A stretch of 6,534 bases of DNA from Methanosarcinales archaeon (GTDB taxonomy: Archaea; Halobacteriota; Methanosarcinia; Methanosarcinales; Methanogasteraceae), in contig DAOUXE010000064.1 in NCBI GenBank assembly GCA_030666765.1, forward strand, positions 1 to 6,534, written 5' to 3'. A program made the position numbers and the translations under genes. Under the pieces are notes generated by a model. It saw only the letters and a program-made list of their open reading frames with translations, searched no databases and had not been told where the DNA came from. The number at the start of each line of letters is the position of its first letter. Within the stretch, counting starts at the first letter, position 1. Shown here one piece after another: positions 1 to 5,746 of the stretch.

Positions 1-70
1 ATAATGTTCGGCTATCACTAGATTTCTGAACAGTGCCAAAGGAATTGACTTGACCCCCAACAACTGCAAT

Positions 71-78
71 CTTTATAT
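71..78 (+). promoter_or_regulatory. Archaeal TATA-box candidate for pan
   Basis: The sequence CTTTATAT resembles the archaeal TATA box consensus (TTTATATA). Its centre is about 27 bases before the pan ATG at 102. Archaeal transcription normally starts about 25 bases after the box, so the transcript would begin at or next to the ATG. No GGAG- or GGTG-like Shine-Dalgarno sequence is present between the box and the start codon, which fits a leaderless mRNA. This is inference from spacing; no transcript data were used. Confidence 0.5.
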
Positions 79-101
79 TCCGAGACTCCCTTTTTATAGT
101 T

Positions 102-1328
102 ATGGCAGAGACCGCGGAAGTAGAAGTACCAACAGAGGCACCATCGAGACCAAACGACCGGATCGGTTCCAGTGCTACCGATCTGATGAACACGATGACA
201 TCGTTGCACGACCAGATCGCCACGCTCCGGATGCAGAACAGTGAATATCAGGCACGGTTGCTCGATCTGATGGTTGCAAACGAAACTCTCCAGAAACAAG
301 TAATAGCTCTTAATAAACGAATCGACGACTCCACAAAGCCGCCGCTTTTCATCGCAAGCGTTCTTGAGGTGCGAGGTCATGAGGCACTCATCAGGCAGCA
401 CGGGAACAATCAGGAGTTGCTTGTCGAGTATGATAAGAAACTGGAGGTTGGGATGCGTGTTGCCGTGAATAACGACCTGCAGATAATACGGGTCCTCTCA
501 GGCACGATCGATGAGCGCGCACTGATCATGGAAGTGATCGATGATCCGGACGCCGAATACGAAAAGATCGGCGGGCTCGATAGCCAGATTCAGGAGGTTA
601 AGGAGACTGTGGAACTGCCGCTAACGTCACCGGAACTCTTCGAGACCGTCGGGGTTGAGCCGCCGCGCGGCGTGCTCCTATATGGTCCACCCGGCACAGG
701 AAAGACTCTACTTGCAAAGGCGGTGGCGCACCATGCCGATGCCACCTTCATCAAGATGTCGGGTTCAGAACTGGTACACAAGTTTATCGGCGAGGGCGCC
801 CGCCTCGTCAGGGATGTCTTCCAGCTTGCGCGGGAGAAGTCACCAACCATCCTCTTCGTCGACGAGATCGATGCCGTTGGCGGCAGGCGCACACACGATG
901 GTACAGTTGGTTCGGCAGAGGTAAACCGCACCATGACCCAGATCCTGACAGAACTGGACGGCTTTGGGGAGCGAGGCGATGTGCGGGTGATGGCGGCAAC
1001 CAACCGGATCGATCTCTTAGATCCTGCACTGCTGCGCCCGGGCAGATTTGACCGGGTGATAGAGATTCCTGCACCAAACGAAGCAGGACGGCTCCAGATT
1101 CTTTCGATCCACACGAAGAACATGTCGCTTGCCGGTGATGTCGATCTTGCGACCATTACCAAGGAAACCGATGCCGCAACCGGCGCAGACTTAAAGATCC
1201 TTGTCACCGAAGCCGGTATGAATGCGATACGCAACAAGCGGCAGGATATCTCGATGGCTGATTTCAGGTATGCGCTTGATAAGTTGACGAAAGAAGAGAA
1301 GAACGAGCCGCACGGGATGTTCGTGTGA
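102..1328 (+). CDS. pan: Proteasome-activating nucleotidase (PAN), AAA+ ATPase
   Basis: This is the regulatory ATPase of the archaeal 20S proteasome; in the family it forms a cytoplasmic hexameric ring that unfolds proteins and feeds them to the core particle. The 408 residues show the family's parts in order: a heptad-like coiled coil at about 30-76; Pro80-Pro81 in the coil-OB linker; an OB domain at about 82-132; and the AAA+ domain from about 155. Within that domain are Walker A GPPGTGKT (195-202), pore loop FIG (228-230), Walker B LFVDEID (251-257), sensor-1 Asn301 in AATNR and arginine fingers Arg312/Arg315 in RPGRFDR. The helical C-domain has GADLKILVTEAGMNAIR. The last three residues are MFV, a Phe variant of the HbYX docking motif. 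The ATG at 102 is the only good start: the frame is open upstream to a stop at 51 but has no other ATG or GTG. The length is close to that of known PANs. The neighbour hisS converges on it. Confidence 0.97.
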   Translation: MAETAEVEVPTEAPSRPNDRIGSSATDLMNTMTSLHDQIATLRMQNSEYQARLLDLMVANETLQKQVIALNKRIDDSTKPPLFIASVLEVRGHEALIRQHGNNQELLVEYDKKLEVGMRVAVNNDLQIIRVLSGTIDERALIMEVIDDPDAEYEKIGGLDSQIQEVKETVELPLTSPELFETVGVEPPRGVLLYGPPGTGKTLLAKAVAHHADATFIKMSGSELVHKFIGEGARLVRDVFQLAREKSPTILFVDEIDAVGGRRTHDGTVGSAEVNRTMTQILTELDGFGERGDVRVMAATNRIDLLDPALLRPGRFDRVIEIPAPNEAGRLQILSIHTKNMSLAGDVDLATITKETDAATGADLKILVTEAGMNAIRNKRQDISMADFRYALDKLTKEEKNEPHGMFV

Positions 1329-1341
1329 CTCTTTACCCTTT

Positions 1342-2619
1342 CTACGGAAGGTCGAGAAATGCCGATTCGTCATGACTTGCCGGGTGATCCTCCCCCTCCC
1401 GATCACCCATGATCCGCAGAACCGCGTCATCAAGCCCGATCATCTCCTGCCCTCCGGTATGCATATCTCGCAGCGTGACCATGCCAGCCTCAACTTCCTT
1501 AGCACCAACGATCACCGCGTAATCGGCACCGATCGCGTCAGCATGTTTCAGTTGCTGCCCAAATTTCCTGCCGCTGATATCGATCGTAGTGCGCACGCCC
1601 GCGTCATCCCGCAGCCTGCGTGAAACCCGGATCGCATCCTCAGTCACATCCGGCAGATATACAACCACTACCCGCGGTGCATGTGGCGGCTCGATTCCAC
1701 ATACCTCAAGCACCCGGTCAAACCCGATTCCAAATCCGCATGATGGCGTCTCGCTGCCGCCGAAGAGTTGCGCAAGCCGGTACGTGCCGCCGCCGCAGAT
1801 CTGATTCTGTGCGCCGAGTCCTGCTGCGTACATCTCAAAGACCATGCCTGTGTAGTAGTCAAGCCCCCTCACGATCCCGAAATCGACCTCGTAACGGATG
1901 CCGTAGTGATCCAGTAAAGTGAGGGTTGCCTGAAGCTCTTCGAGTGGCTGCGCATCATCGGTGATCGATCTGGCTTCGTCAATATCCGCATCGAGAAGTG
2001 CTGGCAGGCGATCTCGCAGACCGGGTTGATCCGAAAGCAGCATCCGAAGACCATCGACATCCTTCTTGTCCATTAGCCGCATCGCTTCTGCCTGCATCTG
2101 CGCGTCCAGACCATGGAGCAGCCCACGAACGACGCCAAGATGCCCAATGTGGAGGTTAGCCTCAATTCCGGTATCAGATACCATGGCGGCTGCAAGCGCT
2201 ATCACCTCTGCTTCGGCTTGTGCGCTATCGCTTCCGATAAGTTCTACACCAAACTGCCAAAACTCCCGGAACCTACCTTTCTGCGGGCGTTCGTACCGAA
2301 AGCAGTTCTCGAAGTAGTAGAGCCGGATCGGCTTTGGCGATACCGACATCTCGTTTACGTACATCCGGAGCACTGGTGCGGTTAGTTCAGGGCGGAGCGC
2401 GATATCTCTGCCGCCTTTGTCTTTGAATGTGTATAATTCATCCAGAATTGCTTCTCCTGATTTGATCGTGAAGAGCTCGGTGTGCTCGAATGTAGGGGTC
2501 TTCACTTCTTCGTAGCCCCAGTGCTCTGCGGTTCCTCGCATTCGGTTCTCGATGTATCTGCGCTTCTCTGTTTCCGCGGGTGTGAAGTCGCGGGTGCCTC
2601 GTGGTCGGTTTAGTTTCAT
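1342..2619 (-). CDS. hisS: Histidyl-tRNA synthetase (class II)
   Basis: The enzyme charges tRNA-His with histidine using ATP. The 425 residues match the usual HisS length. Seen in order: the N-terminal PRGTRDF signature (residues 6-12); motif 2 region FRYERPQKGRFREFWQFG (107-124), with the arginine that contacts ATP; the histidine-binding motif RGLDYYTG (251-258); a glycine-rich CGGGTYR (275-281); and motif 3 CGFGIGFDRVL (294-304). The anticodon-binding domain runs from about 313 to 395. The start at 2619 is chosen because homologues begin a few residues before PRGTRDF. An in-frame ATG at 2682 would add 21 residues (rich in Gln, Thr and Pro) with no family counterpart, although it overlaps the preceding stop as ATGA. 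AGAGG lies 11 bases before the chosen ATG. The last 20 or so residues are acidic and poorly conserved. It converges with pan, with 13 bases between the stops. Confidence 0.96.
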   Translation of the reverse strand: MKLNRPRGTRDFTPAETEKRRYIENRMRGTAEHWGYEEVKTPTFEHTELFTIKSGEAILDELYTFKDKGGRDIALRPELTAPVLRMYVNEMSVSPKPIRLYYFENCFRYERPQKGRFREFWQFGVELIGSDSAQAEAEVIALAAAMVSDTGIEANLHIGHLGVVRGLLHGLDAQMQAEAMRLMDKKDVDGLRMLLSDQPGLRDRLPALLDADIDEARSITDDAQPLEELQATLTLLDHYGIRYEVDFGIVRGLDYYTGMVFEMYAAGLGAQNQICGGGTYRLAQLFGGSETPSCGFGIGFDRVLEVCGIEPPHAPRVVVVYLPDVTEDAIRVSRRLRDDAGVRTTIDISGRKFGQQLKHADAIGADYAVIVGAKEVEAGMVTLRDMHTGGQEMIGLDDAVLRIMGDREGEDHPASHDESAFLDLP

Positions 2620-2641
2620 GTGTGTAGGGTCCTCTGGTTGT

Positions 2642-2650
2642 GTATTTTTC
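2642..2650 (-). promoter_or_regulatory. TATA-like box before hisS
   Basis: On the minus strand the A-rich stretch AAAAATACA has its centre about 27 bases before the hisS ATG at 2619, the same geometry as the TATA box before pan. It would allow hisS to be transcribed on its own, separate from the upstream accessory genes. The match to the archaeal consensus is only partial, so this is a weak call. Confidence 0.3.
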
Positions 2651-2678
2651 TGTTGTTGAAACCGTGTTAACCAAAGTG

Positions 2679-3425
2679 TCATTGTTTCTTTCCCGATACT
2701 CGGAGCTTTTCGAGAAGCTTTTGATCGTTGTCAGTTGCCATATTCATATCGTCAAGCTTTTGAAATAGGGAAATTGCTTGTCTGATTTCTCCGTTCTTCT
2801 TATGTTCCTTCGGCTTTGCCCGGTATGCTTTTGCAACTATGCCTATCGGGGCTGGTGGGACACTGCCCTTCCATTCAAAGGATTTTTCGGCTCGGCGATG
2901 AAGTTCGAGCGCGACTTCAGCAGACTTGAGATAGTCGCCAAGCATATAGAAAGCCTCTGCATAAGAGCAAAACTGTGGATAGTAGTTCGTAGTATTGTTA
3001 AAGATGGTTCCAAGGTAGGATATGCCTTTTTCAAGGTCTCGAATGATTGCCTCGTCAATAAGTATGAAACCAACCTCGCAGGCAATGGTGTTTCGGTCGA
3101 GAGAACCGAGGGTATGCTTATCGGTCGCCGTAAGTTCCTCTGAGATAACTTCTTTGGACAGAGCATAGGCTTTTTCGAGATGCTGAACAGCTTCTTGGAG
3201 ATAAAGCTTTCGCTCATCCCCACGAACGAACCATGCTGTGTAGTTTCGTAGAGCAATTCCGAGCCGATATTCCAGTTCGTAGGAATCACTATCCAGGAAC
3301 CGCTTCTCGACTTTCGAAATGAGCTTATGCATTTCTGATTGCGAGGGTTCGTTACCAAGTCCAAGGTGGGACATTTCCCTAAGGGACTTTATCGTTTGTG
3401 CTACTGACATTTTTGAGAAAAACAT
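2679..3425 (-). CDS. TPR-like all-helical protein, function unknown
   Basis: I do not recognise a specific family for these 248 residues. The protein looks entirely helical, with TPR-like pairs at about 48-93, 115-142, 150-182 and 205-225. Examples are LQEAVQHLEKAYAL (76-89), LEKGISYLGTIF (131-142) and YAEAFYMLGDYLKSAEVAL (155-173), which show the small-residue/aromatic spacing of tetratricopeptide repeats. No signal peptide, membrane segment or catalytic motif is visible, so it is probably a cytoplasmic scaffold. The ATG at 3425 is supported by a full AGGAGG five bases upstream; Met6 at 3410 is the alternative but lies 20 bases from that site. The TGA stop overlaps an ATG (ATGA) that is in frame with hisS. 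It lies downstream of the ApeA-like gene on the same strand, separated by the structured element at 3458-3551. It may work with that gene, but nothing in the sequence proves it. Confidence 0.75.
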   Translation of the reverse strand: MFFSKMSVAQTIKSLREMSHLGLGNEPSQSEMHKLISKVEKRFLDSDSYELEYRLGIALRNYTAWFVRGDERKLYLQEAVQHLEKAYALSKEVISEELTATDKHTLGSLDRNTIACEVGFILIDEAIIRDLEKGISYLGTIFNNTTNYYPQFCSYAEAFYMLGDYLKSAEVALELHRRAEKSFEWKGSVPPAPIGIVAKAYRAKPKEHKKNGEIRQAISLFQKLDDMNMATDNDQKLLEKLRVSGKKQ

Positions 3426-3430
3426 ACATA

Positions 3431-3436
3431 CCTCCT
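3431..3436 (-). promoter_or_regulatory. Strong Shine-Dalgarno site of the TPR-like gene
   Basis: AGGAGG on the minus strand, a full match to the 3' end of 16S rRNA, lies five bases before the ATG at 3425. It fixes that start over Met6. A nearer out-of-frame ATG at 3427-3429 is only one base away, too close to be used. Confidence 0.7.
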
Positions 3437-3457
3437 ACATAAATAGTCCTGTGATAT

Positions 3458-3551
3458 TTCAGCTAATGTTCCGAGCATATCTGAAGTCCGGCAAAGCAGG
3501 AGTTGGACGTAGTGTCGAAGGCACAAAGCCCGATACTCCCCGTTAGCTGAA
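3458..3551 (-). repeat. 94-base attC-like structured element with nested inverted repeats
   Basis: On the minus strand, TTCAGCTAA (3551-3543) and TTAGCTGAA (3466-3458) are a perfect 9-base inverted repeat. Inside it, after spacers of 4 and 6 bases, GAGTATC (3538-3532) pairs with GATATGCTC (3481-3473), a perfect 7-base stem if two bases, TG, bulge out. About 50 bases between them can form smaller stems (GTCC/GGAC and GTG/CAC). An outer box, an unpaired spacer, an inner box with extra-helical bases and a variable centre are what define integron attC sites. The orientation also fits: AGCTAAC follows the gene and its TAA stop is part of the box. Against this, the right-hand core reads ATTAGCT where GTT is required, and the sixth core base does not fit GTTRRRY. 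A folded RNA, a terminator-like hairpin or a small MITE-type repeat are alternatives. Confidence 0.45.
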
Positions 3552-4952
3552 GTGCCATTGAATAGATTCACGCTGATACCTCCCATCTCTTGGAAAAAGT
3601 TTTTTAATTTCTTCTGTGCTAAAACCTAATTCGGTTAGTAAGCATATTTCCAGCAATATTTTCAGTTTCCGGATGAAGGGATCGAGTTCTTCGCCAATAG
3701 CAGCTTTTTCTATTCCCTCGTAATGAGTCAGATAATTTCTGGTATCAACCACCTCTCCAATAAACGCATTTCTGTTTTCTGCAAACTCGCTTAGAATTTC
3801 TCGGTATCCGTCACTATCAAAAAGTCTCCTTAATCTCGTTCTTAAAGAAAACTCGTTACCATATCCTATTCTACTCTTCAAACTGTCTTTAAGCCCCCCT
3901 TCAACACTGTCCGGAATCGCATTTACAAGAGTATCGCAAACCTCCTTATAATCATCATCTGATAAATATTTTCCTCCAAATCTGCGCCGATGATATGATT
4001 CCACGGCTTGTATTAAACTTAAGAACTGAACCTCAAGATACATAGAAGGTTTATATAACGTTCCAAAGAAAATATCATAAACTGGTTTTAGCAACTCAGC
4101 TTTATCAAACCAATTTTGGAGATAAGTCTCAAATTGTCCAGAAATATCCTCAAATGTAAAAAGCATGCTATAATGGTTCAGTTTCTCTGATAAATCCACT
4201 TTATCTATTACATTGTAGAATATCTCGATAGGGGGATGGTGAACTTTGCCTGTTGAAAAGGTAGAAACATGTTTATATTGTTCTGCCGTTGCCTTTATGC
4301 TTAAAGGATATATCGCCCTCCTTGTTGCAAGACTTAAAAAATTTTGTAGGTGATATAGAATACTTTGATATTCTTCAAAATGTAACTCGTCTTCGGGTTC
4401 TATCTTAATGAAAGTCGTGTGCTTTAAATTTACTTCTCTTAGCAGATCATAAATAATATTTAAGTCGTGATCAAAAGATATCTTAGAATTGTTTATCTTT
4501 GCCTCAACAGGTTCCGGAAGTTCGTATTTCATTTCATATTTTTTAGACTTTTCTTCAGATTCCCAACGATGACTAAAAACTCCAATTTTACTCCACTCTT
4601 CAAAATAGGGATAATTTACAAAAAAGCTCTTAAATTTTAGATTTTCTGGTTTTGTAAAATGCCAACCTATAAAAACTATATTGGCATAAAACGAAGAAGT
4701 TGGAAACCCTGATGTGCTACAACATTCCTTAGTTTCAAAACATTTGTGAAGGGTGATTTTCTTCCCGATAGACGACGTGCCCAACACGACTTCTGGTTCA
4801 AATGATACGTCTGTGCTTTTTAGTTCCACAAAAGAACCCATTAAATCCAATACCGCCCCTTCACCAGGGACAAACCTAAGCATTCCCAAGATCTGCTTTT
4901 TAGGGTTATCGGGAAGCCACCATACGCCTTTGCATTCGAATTTCTCAATCAT
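3543..4952 (-). CDS. ApeA-like protein: ApeA N-terminal domain plus HEPN domain, candidate abortive-infection RNase
   Basis: The 469 residues resemble the ApeA family, in which a variable N-terminal domain (here about 1-290) precedes an Apea-like HEPN domain (about 300-440). In HEPN proteins the R-x4-6-H motif forms the ribonuclease site; here it is RNYLTH, Arg405 to His410. The family hallmark FLSLIQAVESYHRR (310-323), helix 1 of the domain, is also present. E. coli ApeA is reported to protect against phage, so an abortive-infection RNase acting in the cytoplasm is the likely role; the trigger is unknown. The ATG at 4952 has GGTGG seven bases upstream, an acceptable archaeal Shine-Dalgarno site. 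No signal peptide or membrane span is visible. The gene is distinctly AT-rich beside pan and hisS, suggesting horizontal transfer. Its TAA stop lies in the outer arm of the attC-like element. Family call is firm; defence role is inferred from the family. Confidence 0.85.
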   Translation of the reverse strand: MIEKFECKGVWWLPDNPKKQILGMLRFVPGEGAVLDLMGSFVELKSTDVSFEPEVVLGTSSIGKKITLHKCFETKECCSTSGFPTSSFYANIVFIGWHFTKPENLKFKSFFVNYPYFEEWSKIGVFSHRWESEEKSKKYEMKYELPEPVEAKINNSKISFDHDLNIIYDLLREVNLKHTTFIKIEPEDELHFEEYQSILYHLQNFLSLATRRAIYPLSIKATAEQYKHVSTFSTGKVHHPPIEIFYNVIDKVDLSEKLNHYSMLFTFEDISGQFETYLQNWFDKAELLKPVYDIFFGTLYKPSMYLEVQFLSLIQAVESYHRRRFGGKYLSDDDYKEVCDTLVNAIPDSVEGGLKDSLKSRIGYGNEFSLRTRLRRLFDSDGYREILSEFAENRNAFIGEVVDTRNYLTHYEGIEKAAIGEELDPFIRKLKILLEICLLTELGFSTEEIKKLFPRDGRYQRESIQWHFS

Positions 4953-4978
4953 TCTTTAACCACCCTAATAGCAGTCCA

Positions 4979-5011
4979 GGCTAACATGCGACGTAGTTTG
5001 CAAAACCGCAT
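4979..5011 (-). other. Core-like GTTAGCC and bulged hairpin between the DUF2283 and ApeA-like genes
   Basis: In this 67-base gap the minus strand reads GTTAGCC at 4985-4979, 26 bases before the ApeA-like ATG. If the ApeA-like gene is an integron cassette, this is where its left boundary (G/TTRRRY) would be, and TTAGCC nearly matches the TTAGCT expected from the downstream element. Directly upstream, ATGCG (4986-4990 on +) pairs with CGCAT (5007-5011), and GTTT/AAAC (4996-4999/5003-5006) pairs inside it around a GCA loop, with a five-base bulge. I see no matching AAC box further upstream, so this is not a complete attC. No T-run follows, so it is not an obvious terminator. Confidence 0.3.
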
Positions 5012-5019
5012 ACGTCCTG

Positions 5020-5271
5020 TCACACCCCGCGCCCACATCCCAACCTCCTTCTGCTCGCATTGAGTACAGTGATCCCCACGATAGACCCTTTCTCATATCT
5101 GATTATGAGATCATCATCCGTAAGCTCAGAATCGTCTGCATGACTCGGCTTTTTGAAATTGAGGTACAGAACATCAGCCTCTTTATCATAAACCGTCCAG
5201 ATCCTAGAATATGGCACATCCAACAATTCAGGTACGAGATTCAATGCCTTCCTTACTTCTACCGCTTCCAT
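5020..5271 (-). CDS. DUF2283 domain protein, putative antitoxin-like partner
   Basis: The 83 residues fit the DUF2283 family: YDKEADVLYLNF (28-39), an acidic DDSELTDDD stretch (46-54), IIRYEKGSIVGITVLNAS (56-73) and a basic RRR that usually ends the domain. The function of the family is not established. Small DUF2283 genes often sit beside small nuclease-like genes, which suggests an antitoxin-type role; this is inference. The start ATG overlaps the end of the upstream gene by 13 bases and has AAGGAG nine bases before it, so the two are very likely co-transcribed and translated together. The last eight residues (LGCGRGV and neighbours) extend a little past the usual end and may be a recent run-on to a new stop. 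Confidence 0.85.
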   Translation of the reverse strand: MEAVEVRKALNLVPELLDVPYSRIWTVYDKEADVLYLNFKKPSHADDSELTDDDLIIRYEKGSIVGITVLNASRRRLGCGRGV

Positions 5272-5564
5272 ATTTTCCGTCTCCTTTCAAGCTGTCTTCT
5301 ACGCCTCGTTAAAAAGGCGGTAATCACAAATCCATCTGCTCTACTTAATTCTCGGTACACTGCTACAATATATTTCCCCTTCTCTACCACCCTCACAGCT
5401 ATACATTCTCCGGCTTTGCCCTGATAAATCACCTCGGGAGCCTCTACCGTTTCGAGGACTTCAAAGTAATAACCCGCCATCTCCGAATGCTCTTCAGTAA
5501 TATGGAACCACCTCTCTGTTGTTAGTCTGATCGGCACACCATTTTTAGACTTTGCAACATTCAT
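5259..5564 (-). CDS. BECR/RelE-fold nuclease-like protein (PBECR type), putative toxin
   Basis: The 101 residues resemble the small Barnase-EndoU-ColicinE5/RelE-like (PBECR) proteins found in mobile elements and archaeal or cyanobacterial toxin-antitoxin-like pairs. Visible marks are RWFHITEEHSEM (18-29), with His21 and His26 as possible active-site residues; PEVIYQG (43-49), a strand-turn typical of the fold; and KYIVAVYRE (64-72) followed by DGFVITAFLTRR (77-88), the two C-terminal strands. The tail is very basic (Arg and Lys through 101), suited to RNA contact. It is followed by a DUF2283 gene overlapping by 13 bases. The start at 5564 gives ATGA with the end of the small ORF upstream, and AAGGA lies 11 bases before it. 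RNase activity is inferred from fold resemblance only; a catalytic assignment cannot be made from this sequence alone. Confidence 0.65.
   Translation of the reverse strand: MNVAKSKNGVPIRLTTERWFHITEEHSEMAGYYFEVLETVEAPEVIYQGKAGECIAVRVVEKGKYIVAVYRELSRADGFVITAFLTRRRRQLERRRKIWKR
5281..5286 (-). promoter_or_regulatory. Shine-Dalgarno site of the DUF2283 gene, inside the upstream gene
   Basis: AAGGAG on the minus strand lies nine bases before the ATG at 5271 and within the coding sequence of the preceding nuclease-like gene. It supports the chosen start and an overlapping two-gene operon. Confidence 0.6.
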
Positions 5565-5746
5565 ACTCTATCAATCCTTTTTGCAGATATTGAACTCATG
5601 GGTAGGGCATACATCAGGCAACGGGATTTCCTGGATGTCATTATGAGTTTCTCGTGTGTTTCAGCGCAGATTCTGGATATTCCAGCCAATATCGCGTCAT
5701 ACTTCCGTTTTACTTTCACGGTCCCCCTCTTCGCAACTTTCAGCAT
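5561..5746 (-). pseudogene. Possible decayed C-terminal end of a VapC-like PIN toxin, or a small overlapping ORF
   Basis: The gap between the RecG-like gene and the toxin-like pair holds an open frame of 61 codons that overlaps the RecG-like gene by 50 bases and ends as ATGA with the next gene. A GTG at 5719, three bases after GAGGGGG, would give a 52-residue version with less overlap. Residues YDAILAGIS (16-24) recall the D-xx-IAA stretch before the last strand of PIN domains. In another frame, 5571-5660 reads NDIQEIPLPDVCPTHEF, like the VapC ending that follows the last strand. One frameshift near 5635-5645 would join the two into a VapC-like C-terminus. The N-terminal two thirds of a PIN domain is absent. 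The similarity is short and by eye, so a chance reading or a real small gene is also possible. Confidence 0.25.

Noticed and set aside
18..401. Minus-strand open frame of 127 codons at the left edge
   Set aside because: It lies mostly antisense to the start of pan, is rich in Cys, Trp and His without any motif, and has no ribosome binding site. It is a shadow of pan and its upstream region.
590..1237. Minus-strand open frame of 215 codons opposite the AAA+ domain
   Set aside because: Its low-complexity Ser/Pro/Arg-rich composition is typical of the antisense frame of a GC-rich gene, and pan is secure on the plus strand.
2620..2680. attC-like site between the TPR-like gene and hisS
   Set aside because: GGTTAAC is present after the TPR-like stop, but there is no matching right-hand core or inner stem in the roughly 60 bases before hisS. 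Only a five-base TGGTT/AACCA match was seen.
2843..3364. Minus-strand open frame of 173 codons inside the TPR-like gene
   Set aside because: It is a different frame of the same strand with no good start. The 248-codon frame has AGGAGG and a coherent helical pattern.
3401..3586. Minus-strand open frame of 61 codons running through the attC-like element
   Set aside because: It overlaps the ends of two better supported genes, has no start signal, and its reading is explained by the structured element.
4979..5060. A second complete attC before the ApeA-like gene
   Set aside because: GTTAGCC and a hairpin are present, but no AAC-type partner box is found upstream within a plausible distance, so only a boundary-like core is reported.
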